A stretch of DNA of 5,938 bases from an uncultured Eubacteriales bacterium (GTDB lineage: Bacteria > Bacillota > Clostridia > Christensenellales > UBA1242). The stretch spans positions 1 to 5,938 of the forward strand of contig CARBWQ010000061.1 in assembly GCA_948949055.1 (NCBI GenBank), read 5' to 3'. The position numbers and the translations under genes are program-made. The notes under the pieces were generated by a model. The model ran no database searches and was not told where the DNA came from. It was given only the letters and a program-made list of their open reading frames with translations. Shown here in pieces: positions 1 through 5,109 of the stretch. Positions within the stretch are counted from its first letter, which is position 1, and each line of letters starts with the position of its first letter.

Positions 1-1
1 C

Positions 2-685
2 AATATACTAATACTTGTCAACTGCCCGACTGTAAAGAATGCGATAAACCAATATGTCGTCGACGTGGACTGCAATAGAATGGGGCTTATAGACTACGTC
101 AATTATATTCAGACGGTGTTCAATTTCTATAAGGTCAAGTACGACAAGTCGGCTTTATCGGAAATCGTAAATCGTTGCAATAAGGACTTCGGCAAGATAA
201 ACAACGAGGTCAATAAACTTATGATATACGCGGGCAGTGAGATAGAAATCGACAGACAGGTTATAGACTACATCGTCGCGACTGACACCGAGACGCAAGT
301 ATTTGAATTTATATACGCGATACAGGACGGACGGTACGACAATGCTATGGGGATTATAGGCGTGCTTTTGAGCAGAGGGGATAAGCCGTCGATGATACTT
401 GCGACTCTCACGCTGACATTTAAGCGTATGTTTGCGATAATGACCAATGAAGGAGACGAAGAATTCTTGTGCGAAAGGCTGGGAATGAAAAAAGGCGCGC
501 TTTTTATGACTAAAAAGAAAATCGACGAGGCAAAGCGCAGAGTGAGTGGCTTTTTGACAAAACTCAAAGACGCGGTGTATTATCTATATCAACTCGAATA
601 TGATTTTAAGAGCGGAAAGATTTCTCAAGAAAGCGCTCTTGATCTGGCAATAACACACCTTATAGGAAAGACTTATGCAAAATGA
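2..685 (+). CDS. holA: DNA polymerase III subunit delta (HolA), 5'-truncated by window edge
   Basis: Delta is the clamp-loader subunit that binds and opens the beta sliding clamp during chromosome replication. The reading frame is open from base 2 with no start needed, so 227 residues are visible of a family length of roughly 330-345; about 110 N-terminal residues (most of the first AAA-like domain) lie outside. Visible hallmarks are a short helical domain with FGKINNEVNKL near residues 63-73, matching the family's 'D...L..EleKL' segment, then VFEFIYAIQDG near 100-110 and RGDKPSMIL near 125-133. These match the 'FeL.dAi..Gd...Al..L..Ll..ge.p..iL' segment that opens the C-terminal collar domain. 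The end has the usual D-x-K-x-G helix (YDFKSGK). A GTG at 65 could be called as a start, but it lies inside the conserved protein and has no ribosome-binding site. Its base composition is much richer in G+C than anything to the right of about 960. Family assignment is firm; it rests on recognising the pattern, not on a search. Confidence 0.9.
   Translation, partial: NILILVNCPTVKNAINQYVVDVDCNRMGLIDYVNYIQTVFNFYKVKYDKSALSEIVNRCNKDFGKINNEVNKLMIYAGSEIEIDRQVIDYIVATDTETQVFEFIYAIQDGRYDNAMGIIGVLLSRGDKPSMILATLTLTFKRMFAIMTNEGDEEFLCERLGMKKGALFMTKKKIDEAKRRVSGFLTKLKDAVYYLYQLEYDFKSGKISQESALDLAITHLIGKTYAK
664..670 (+). promoter_or_regulatory. Ribosome-binding site for the gene starting at 675
   Basis: AGGAAAG lies inside the end of holA; its AGGA core is 7 bases before the ATG at 675. 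Together with the 11-bp overlap it supports translational coupling of the downstream membrane protein to holA and fixes the ATG at 675 as the start. Confidence 0.6.
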
Positions 686-1118
686 AAGACAGGCGTTTGG
701 CGCGCCAAGAACGCCTAAATTAAAAAACGATTGGGTGACGGTAATATTGAAAGTCTTGCTGTATGCGGGAATGTTTTTTTCGCTCTTTTTCTTTGGCAAG
801 CGTAACTTCAATTCGCTTTTTGTAGCGGTTATTGATCCGTCATATACGGACTTGTTCGGTATATCTCTTGCAGAATATATTTCGTCAATGGGAAATACTA
901 TGTTGCTTGCAATGAAGATAATGTTGCCGGCAATATGCGCTTTGTTGTTTTTCTTGTTTTATTTTTTTATATTTCAATTTATTCAATCTTTTAAACATCT
1001 TAATTTTCTCATAAGTATTTTTTTCAATAATGTCCAAATATTTAATCTTGCCACTCATATGATTGAAATAATGAGTGTTTTTATTTTTAATAAAACAAGC
1101 CCAACTAGGTTGTTCTAA
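675..1118 (+). CDS. Unrecognised small membrane protein, 3' end lost; chimeric tail
   Basis: The ATG overlaps the holA stop by 11 bp (ATGCAAAATGA), so the gene is the next member of the holA operon. I do not recognise the family. The genuine part runs to about residue 92-97 (about base 950-965): a basic, polar N-terminus (residues 1-19), a likely transmembrane helix at about 24-41 (ILKVLLYAGMFFSLFFFG), a loop of about 35 residues, and the start of a second hydrophobic helix (AMKIMLPAICALLFF, about 79-93). After that the frame continues to a stop at 1118, but that tail is simply the reverse complement of a well-formed coding region on the other strand, and the base composition drops sharply. 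The last 50 or so residues are therefore almost certainly not the original protein. Treat it as a 3'-truncated gene, either truly disrupted or cut by a mis-assembly. Confidence 0.6.
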   Translation: MQNERQAFGAPRTPKLKNDWVTVILKVLLYAGMFFSLFFFGKRNFNSLFVAVIDPSYTDLFGISLAEYISSMGNTMLLAMKIMLPAICALLFFLFYFFIFQFIQSFKHLNFLISIFFNNVQIFNLATHMIEIMSVFIFNKTSPTRLF

Positions 1119-1460
1119 AGTTATTGTCGAATACTTATCTTTTATTAAATCATTAAATTCATCTATATAAATAGATTCATATTTATCACCTTGCAAAATC
1201 CTTCTATGGTCGGTAATAAACAGAATATCTGATTTATCCTTACTTGTTATTTTATATAGATTTTTACATTTATTATTAATTACGTAATCTTTTTTATTTG
1301 GAGTAAATGTTTCACAAACAAAATTCAATCCCTTATCTACTGATGGTAGATCGTTTACAATATATTCACGCAAAAGTTGATAAATTTTCAGTCCTAAAAA
1401 TGTTCGTTCAGGCAAATTGTATTTCTTTTCAATCTCGATTACAAATTTGATATCAAACAC
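885..1460 (-). CDS. Unrecognised protein, last gene of sugar operon, 3'-truncated with chimeric tail
   Basis: Start is GTG at 1460, sharing one base with the TAG stop of the NUDIX gene (TAGTG) and preceded by AAAGGA with 8-base spacing, so the start is well supported. About 165-168 residues look genuine: a helical, charged N-terminus (FVIEIEKKYNLPERTF at residues 6-21), then an alpha/beta-like segment with DILFITDHRR at 78-87, YESIYIDEFNDLI at 94-106, STITLEQPSW at 111-120 and KIKYLDII at 138-145. Beyond about residue 168 (below base 958) the frame is antisense of the membrane-protein gene and yields an implausible Cys/His-rich tail before a stop at 885. The pattern 'LF.T..R......Y...Y.D...D.L......TLE.P' faintly recalls the N-terminal half of uncharacterised surface-polysaccharide or glycosyltransferase-like proteins, but I cannot name a family. 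No signal peptide or transmembrane segment is visible. Confidence 0.55.
   Translation of the reverse strand: MFDIKFVIEIEKKYNLPERTFLGLKIYQLLREYIVNDLPSVDKGLNFVCETFTPNKKDYVINNKCKNLYKITSKDKSDILFITDHRRILQGDKYESIYIDEFNDLIKDKYSTITLEQPSWACFIKNKNTHYFNHMSGKIKYLDIIEKNTYEKIKMFKRLNKLKYKKIKQEKQQSAYCRQHYLHCKQHSISH
935..970. other. Breakpoint between holA-type DNA and AT-rich sugar-operon DNA
   Basis: Within this interval coding potential switches strand and composition. To the left is moderately GC, + strand coding (GCCGGCAATATGCGC at about 926-940). To the right is very AT-rich, - strand coding. Neither the + gene (starts 675) nor the - gene (starts 1460) has its own stop codon or terminator before the switch; each reads into antisense of the other, ending at 1118 and 885 respectively. 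The exact base cannot be fixed because the interval is T-rich on the + strand (TTTGTTGTTTTTCTTGTTTT followed by a T7 run), which also leaves room for short-homology joining. I saw no insertion-sequence inverted repeats, integrase, tRNA end or obvious att-like duplication here. Confidence 0.6.
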
Positions 1461-1966
1461 TATATTTTTCCTTTAAATTCTTTTACGTATGTTTTAAAAT
1501 ATGTATAAGAAGGATTTATAGAAGGCACTACCTCCCCTCTTAAAATCATCTCTTCAAATTTATCAAAATCAACCATCTCCACAGAATTAACTTCATTTTC
1601 TTGTAAAATAAGATTATTAATATCAATAGTTTTTTCAACTAAAAATATTTCCACTATATCTCGCACCCTGGTATAACTACCAACATAAGTAATTTCTTCT
1701 TTGTTTACAACAAGTCCCAATTCTTCTTGACACTCACGAATACAGGCTTGCAAACTTGATTCGCCAGCATCAACTGCACCAGCTGTTTGAGACCAAAGAC
1801 CTGGAAACTTTTTTGTGTTTAAAGCTCTTTGTTGAATCAAAAATTTTTCTTTATCTAAAATCCAAATATGTGCAGAAAGCCTATATTCACCTTGTTGCAC
1901 ATCATGCCTATCTTTTACTATTCCAGTACTTTCTTTTCTTCTATCATAAATATCAACGTTTTCCAT
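1460..1966 (-). CDS. NUDIX hydrolase, IDI/YfcD-like subgroup
   Basis: This is a cytosolic Mg-dependent hydrolase of nucleoside-diphosphate-linked or related diphosphate substrates. The complete NUDIX box G-x5-E-x7-R-E-U-x-E-E-x-G-U is present at residues 63-85 (G63, E69, R77-E78, E81-E82, G84). The N-terminus (NVDIYDRRKESTG at 3-15, GEYRLSAHIWI at 26-36, IQQR at 44-47, KKFPGLW at 52-58) follows the subgroup that resembles isopentenyl-diphosphate isomerase. That subgroup includes many hydrolases of unknown substrate, and the isomerase itself is not implied. At 168 residues it has the usual single-domain length. The ATG is preceded by GGAGGG, and the start overlaps the radical SAM stop by 14 bp. 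In this context it could trim a nucleotide-sugar or remove a toxic diphosphate by-product, but that is guesswork. Family assignment is firm, the substrate unknown. Confidence 0.9.
   Translation of the reverse strand: MENVDIYDRRKESTGIVKDRHDVQQGEYRLSAHIWILDKEKFLIQQRALNTKKFPGLWSQTAGAVDAGESSLQACIRECQEELGLVVNKEEITYVGSYTRVRDIVEIFLVEKTIDINNLILQENEVNSVEMVDFDKFEEMILRGEVVPSINPSYTYFKTYVKEFKGKI
1469..1474 (-). promoter_or_regulatory. Ribosome-binding site deciding the GTG start at 1460
   Basis: On the - strand AAAGGA precedes the GTG by 8 bases. It sits inside the last codons of the NUDIX gene, as expected for a translationally coupled operon, and supports GTG rather than a later ATG as initiator. Confidence 0.55.
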
Positions 1967-2996
1967 ATTTTCCCTCCATTTTATTTTTAAAATTTATAAC
2001 TTTTTGATCAGTTTTAGAAAAAAAATTTTCATCTAATATTGTTGCCAAATCCTCTCGGATTGGTTTAGGGCAAGTTTTGCTATTATAAATACAATTATAA
2101 CAAAGAGATCCAAATAAATCATTATTTACTTGTTTTTTTCGTAAATTTTTAATAAAACTATTGTTCCAAGCACTTTTTAAACTTTCTTCTTTTAAATTTG
2201 CATAAGTTAGATAATTATTAAAATCTGTACAACAAGCTGATAGATATCCTTCTTTTGTTACTATCAAATTTTTAAAAGTATAATAACAAGGGATATTCCT
2301 TTTAGAGGCTACATTATTATTTTCTTGATCATTATTTAAAAATTCGTTTATTTCTGGCATAAAGCCACTTTGATTTCTTACATTAACTATAAATACATCA
2401 TCACTTATTTTTTTGAAGAAATCTAAAATTGTTCCTCTATCTAAATTTGTATTTTTTGTAGCAATGTATGAAACATATATTTTCAAGTCTAAATTATTAG
2501 CAATCTTATATTCATAAATATTTTTAAGATTACTTATAACTTTATCAAAGGCATCTACATTATGAACCAATTTATATGTTTCTTTTTCTATCGCATTTAT
2601 TGAAAATTTAATACTGTTAAGTCCACAATTATACAATCTTTTTATCCTTTCAATATTAGCAAGCACTCCATTGGTTGTTATGTAAATATATTGATATCCT
2701 AATTTTTTACTAAAAGAAATATAATCCTCTAAGTCTTTACAAAGCAAAGGTTCACCTGTGGTATAAAACCCAACTTCTCTTACTCCTTCTTTAAATGCCT
2801 CTTCTAAGACTGACATTAACATTTCTTTGTTAATGAATCCCCTATCTCTTGTCATTTTGCTATTTGCACAAAACACACAATTTAAATTACAACTATTTGT
2901 TACCTCAACTAATATAGTTTTTGGAAATTCGACATTTTCATAATCTTCAACTTTCATATGATCTGTAATTTTATCAAGCCTTTCTTTTAAGTCCAT
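1953..2996 (-). CDS. Radical SAM / SPASM domain protein
   Basis: This is a 347-residue iron-sulfur enzyme that should cleave S-adenosylmethionine to start a radical reaction; the substrate is unknown. The cluster motif C-x3-C-x2-C is CNLNCVFC with C36, C40 and C43. The SAM-binding 'GGEP'-type motif appears as TTGEP (residues 79-83), and YIYITTNG (103-110) fits the following strand of the partial TIM barrel. The C-terminal part is SPASM-like: C237 in IPCYYTFKNL, then 'VTKEGYLSACC' with C255 and C256, then a 'LKEESLKSAWNNSFIKNLRKK' type segment, then C299-x2-C302 and C309. That could hold one auxiliary [4Fe-4S] cluster. SPASM proteins modify peptides (RiPP maturation, anaerobic sulfatase maturation) but also occur in sugar and cell-surface clusters. 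No precursor-peptide gene was found here. The ATG start overlaps the upstream stop by 10 bp, with AAAGG about 11 bases upstream. The enzyme implies anaerobic or microaerobic life. Confidence 0.9.
   Translation of the reverse strand: MDLKERLDKITDHMKVEDYENVEFPKTILVEVTNSCNLNCVFCANSKMTRDRGFINKEMLMSVLEEAFKEGVREVGFYTTGEPLLCKDLEDYISFSKKLGYQYIYITTNGVLANIERIKRLYNCGLNSIKFSINAIEKETYKLVHNVDAFDKVISNLKNIYEYKIANNLDLKIYVSYIATKNTNLDRGTILDFFKKISDDVFIVNVRNQSGFMPEINEFLNNDQENNNVASKRNIPCYYTFKNLIVTKEGYLSACCTDFNNYLTYANLKEESLKSAWNNSFIKNLRKKQVNNDLFGSLCYNCIYNSKTCPKPIREDLATILDENFFSKTDQKVINFKNKMEGKYGKR
1972..1977 (-). promoter_or_regulatory. Strong ribosome-binding site for the NUDIX gene
   Basis: GGAGGG on the - strand, 5 bases before the ATG at 1966, lies within the last codons of the radical SAM gene. 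This near-consensus site supports the start and independent re-initiation. Confidence 0.65.
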
Positions 2997-3511
2997 TCTT
3001 TTACCAGCCTTTCATATCTTTCTTTTATTATTTTTGGATAATTATTTAAGCCATTTTTTGTAAACCAACTAAAAGAATAATCTGTATTAAGTTCAATCAT
3101 ACGACTGTCAAATACTATTGGAACTTTTTTTATTTTAAAGTATAATGCACACGCCATTCTATGAGTACCTTCAAACAACTTAAAACTTTCATTTATTATT
3201 AGAGGATGTTTTTTATCAAAACCTTTTTCCTTAAAGCTTTCAATTATACTTATAAATCTTTTTTTATTATAAGCTCTATAATTAGGTACTCTCGGATTAT
3301 TTAATACTCTAATCTTTTGCATTTTATTATATAAATCAAAACCAAATTCATTTTTCTTAAAATAATTTTCTATTGCAAGAAACTTTATAATTACATCTGA
3401 GGCATTATAATTATTCCCCATTGAATGCTTTAATAGCCACAAAGTATCAACTTCTATAATAAAATTTTTATTATTAGATAATTCCAATAATTTTTGATTT
3501 TCAGTTTTCAA
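2987..3511 (-). CDS. ParB/sulfiredoxin-fold domain protein
   Basis: A 174-residue protein. The central part (about residues 84-135) has the ParB/Srx pattern: RFISIIESFKEKGFD (85-99), HPLIINESFKLFEGTHRMA (102-120) and VPIVF (130-134). E114-G115-T116-H117-R118 corresponds to the 'dGxHR' nucleotide- or phosphate-binding loop. The fold is known from ParB CTPases, sulfiredoxin (ATP-dependent) and the archaeal free-serine kinase SerK, so nucleotide binding is plausible. The N-terminal 80 and C-terminal 40 residues match nothing I recognise. There is no helix-turn-helix or parS-binding region, so a chromosome-partition role is unlikely. The start is TTG at 3511, chosen because AGGAGG lies exactly 7 bases upstream; the gene overlaps the cytidylyltransferase by 11 bp. 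Its place between CMP-sugar synthetase and radical SAM genes suggests a role in sugar-nucleotide or glycan modification, possibly phosphotransfer, as an untested inference. Confidence 0.7.
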   Translation of the reverse strand: MKTENQKLLELSNNKNFIIEVDTLWLLKHSMGNNYNASDVIIKFLAIENYFKKNEFGFDLYNKMQKIRVLNNPRVPNYRAYNKKRFISIIESFKEKGFDKKHPLIINESFKLFEGTHRMACALYFKIKKVPIVFDSRMIELNTDYSFSWFTKNGLNNYPKIIKERYERLVKEWT

Positions 3512-4196
3512 GTTCCTGCCTCCTAGTTAAAAGTTGCTCAATTATTATCCAATCAGAAGGCTCGTCAATTTCGTAATAAGAATCCTCGCTCATAATATAA
3601 GTTCCAATCTTGCCATACAATCTACATTTGCCCTTGTACAAATTTTCACGAGAAATGACATATATTGAACCATTCTCAGCTAAAACACCATCCCAGTCTT
3701 GCCTTCGTGGTCTTTTCTTAATATCATGACCAATTTCCTTAATACTGCCATCAGACATCTTTTGCCAATAAAATCTTTTCTGAACTACTGTTGAAACTAC
3801 ACTATCAAAATCATAAGAAATGTCTATACAACCGTCGATATCAGAAGTCTTAATAAGAGGATTTGTACACTGAATTAAAATAAGATTTTTGAAATTCTTA
3901 ACTTTTTCACAAAAATCAAATTCAACTTCTTCGGTAGTTGCAGTATCGCAAGCACTTTCACTTGAACGATTAATTACTACAATTTTATCTTTATTTTTTT
4001 TATTGTAGCTTAAAACCACATTTTTTATCTCATCACTGTCAGTCGATACATAAACTTTTGCAACTCTCTCACAATTGACAGCTGCATCAAGCGACCAAAA
4101 AATCAAAGGTTGACCACATATTTCTCTTATATTTTTAAGTTTAATTGATTTACTCCCACCACGAGCTGGAATAAGAACAACAAATTCATCTACCAT
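3501..4196 (-). CDS. neuA: CMP-N-acylneuraminate cytidylyltransferase family protein (NeuA-like)
   Basis: This cytosolic enzyme should couple CTP with a nonulosonic-acid-type sugar to give a CMP-sugar and pyrophosphate. The nucleotide-binding signature IPARGGSKSIKLKN (residues 9-22) is intact, followed by VYVSTDSDEI (48-57). LIQCTNPLI (107-115) stands where the family has 'LQPTSPLR', ENGSIYVI (174-181) matches the sugar-binding 'NG.iY' segment, and YEIDEPSDWIIIE (208-220) is the C-terminal acidic metal-site motif. In classical NeuA that motif carries two Asp ligands as D-x-D; here it reads E209-x-D211, a conservative change. At 231 residues it matches the single-domain bacterial form without an esterase fusion. 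ATG at 4196 follows AGGGA (4206-4210) by 9 bases and overlaps the neuB-like stop by 7 bp. Which acid it activates (sialic, legionaminic, pseudaminic or another) cannot be told. The symbol denotes family only. Confidence 0.85.
   Translation of the reverse strand: MVDEFVVLIPARGGSKSIKLKNIREICGQPLIFWSLDAAVNCERVAKVYVSTDSDEIKNVVLSYNKKNKDKIVVINRSSESACDTATTEEVEFDFCEKVKNFKNLILIQCTNPLIKTSDIDGCIDISYDFDSVVSTVVQKRFYWQKMSDGSIKEIGHDIKKRPRRQDWDGVLAENGSIYVISRENLYKGKCRLYGKIGTYIMSEDSYYEIDEPSDWIIIEQLLTRRQELEN
3519..3524 (-). promoter_or_regulatory. Consensus ribosome-binding site deciding a TTG start
   Basis: AGGAGG on the - strand, 7 bases before TTG at 3511, lies inside the last codons of the cytidylyltransferase gene. 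This is the best Shine-Dalgarno sequence in the operon and is paired with the weakest start codon, which argues that the TTG is real. Confidence 0.75.
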
Positions 4197-5059
4197 TTTA
4201 ATTTATCCCTATTTATAATTTCAATATCTAAAATATCTTTCTCTTTCTGCTTCAACGCCAATCTAGTCAAATTTAAATTTGTTAGTAGTTTACTTACATC
4301 TGAAACTTCCAAAGCCACTTTATGATCTGTACCTTTTTGATTTCTATTTAAAGTAAAGTGTCTTTCTAAATAATCTGCACCCAATGCGTAAGCAATGGGG
4401 TCAAATAAAATTCCACTATGATGCCCAGAAAAACCTATCCCTTTAACTATATTTTTATATCTTTGTTTAAGATATACTATTTCAAGTAAGTTCAAATCTT
4501 TTGCTTCAACTGGATAACCTGATGTGCACGCATATAAAATTAAATTATTTGCTTTATTATTCTTTATAAAAAAATCAACTATTTTATCAATATCCTTTTT
4601 AGGAGTCATTCCGGTAGACAAATGAATTTCTTTATCGTAATTCAAGCAAACAAATTTTAATAAATCAAAATTCATATTACAAGCAGATGGAATTTTAATA
4701 AAATCTGGACCTATTGATAATATTTCTTCGCATGATTTTACATCAAAAACCGAACAAGAATATAAAAGATTTTTGCTGTGCATATAATTTAAAATTTCAC
4801 TATGTTCAGAAATTGTTAGTTCAAGTTTCTCTCTATGTTCTTTATATGTTTTTCCAAAAGAATTCTCACTGCATGGATGAGGTGCATAATAAACATTTGG
4901 TTTTCTATTTGCCCATTCTGAAATATTTCTTTTTTGAAACTTCATTATTTTTGCGCCACTCTTTGAAGCTTCATTTATCATTTCAAATGCCGTTTCAATC
5001 TTACCTTGATGATTGCAACACATTTCTAAAATCAAATTACAGTTTTTTATTTCACACAT
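4190..5059 (-). CDS. neuB: NeuB-family sialic-acid-type synthase, short form lacking SAF domain
   Basis: Family members condense phosphoenolpyruvate with an aldose (ManNAc in sialic acid synthesis) to give a nine-carbon keto acid. The TIM barrel is complete: EMCCNHQG (residues 12-19, for 'EIG.NH.G'), IMKFQKR (38-44), FIKIPSA (120-126), LSTGM (147-151), YACTSGYP (176-183), GFSGHHSG (209-216) with the likely metal ligand H213, ERHFTL (232-237) with H234, and KGTDH (242-246). The protein ends at residue 289, whereas classical NeuB, LegI and PseI are about 335-350 residues with a C-terminal antifreeze-like SAF domain; no separate SAF gene follows. The KFQKR and SGHH motifs fit a SAF-less subfamily of uncertain substrate. 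At the position where classical NeuB has a catalytic-site Glu (GSGE), this protein has C127. It starts the operon, with ATG at 5059, no Shine-Dalgarno, and a promoter directly in front. Symbol denotes family only. Confidence 0.85.
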   Translation of the reverse strand: MCEIKNCNLILEMCCNHQGKIETAFEMINEASKSGAKIMKFQKRNISEWANRKPNVYYAPHPCSENSFGKTYKEHREKLELTISEHSEILNYMHSKNLLYSCSVFDVKSCEEILSIGPDFIKIPSACNMNFDLLKFVCLNYDKEIHLSTGMTPKKDIDKIVDFFIKNNKANNLILYACTSGYPVEAKDLNLLEIVYLKQRYKNIVKGIGFSGHHSGILFDPIAYALGADYLERHFTLNRNQKGTDHKVALEVSDVSKLLTNLNLTRLALKQKEKDILDIEIINRDKLKW

Positions 5060-5066
5060 ATGTTGT

Positions 5067-5094
5067 ATTATAACATAAAAATTTTCATTTTCAA
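5067..5094 (-). promoter_or_regulatory. Extended -10 sigma-A-type promoter for the sugar operon
   Basis: Read on the - strand: TTGAAA (5094-5089, 5 of 6 to the -35 consensus), 16-bp spacer, TATAAT (5072-5067, perfect -10), with TG one base upstream of the -10 (TGTTATAAT, extended -10). The predicted transcription start is at about 5060-5059, on or one base before the neuB-like ATG, so the transcript would be essentially leaderless. AT-rich DNA yields chance matches, but this combination lies in the only intergenic gap (5060-5109) upstream of six coupled genes. No operator or riboswitch structure fits in the gap, and no GC-rich terminator hairpin for the helicase gene is seen there. Confidence 0.65.
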
Positions 5095-5109
5095 AATAAT
5101 TTGTTATTG

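Noticed and set aside
65..67. GTG as the start of the HolA gene
   Set aside because: The frame is open to base 2 and the upstream residues fit HolA; no ribosome-binding site precedes the GTG. The true start is outside the window.
268..811. Two - strand open frames of 99 and 75 codons opposite holA and the membrane-protein gene
   Set aside because: They are antisense shadows of clearly coding + strand sequence, with no ribosome-binding site and no recognisable protein pattern.
1756..2007. + strand open frame of 83 codons opposite the NUDIX gene
   Set aside because: Shadow of the NUDIX and radical SAM coding strand; composition is the complement of A-rich codons.
2018..2025. A8 run inside the radical SAM gene as a possible phase-variation tract
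   Set aside because: Eight bases, after the last conserved Cys, in DNA where such runs are common by chance; a similar T8 lies at 3994-4001 in neuA. There is no sign of frameshifting in either gene.
5060..5109. Terminator between helicase and sugar operon
   Set aside because: Only AT-rich imperfect symmetry (ATTTTGAAAAT) is present; there is no stable GC stem followed by a T run.
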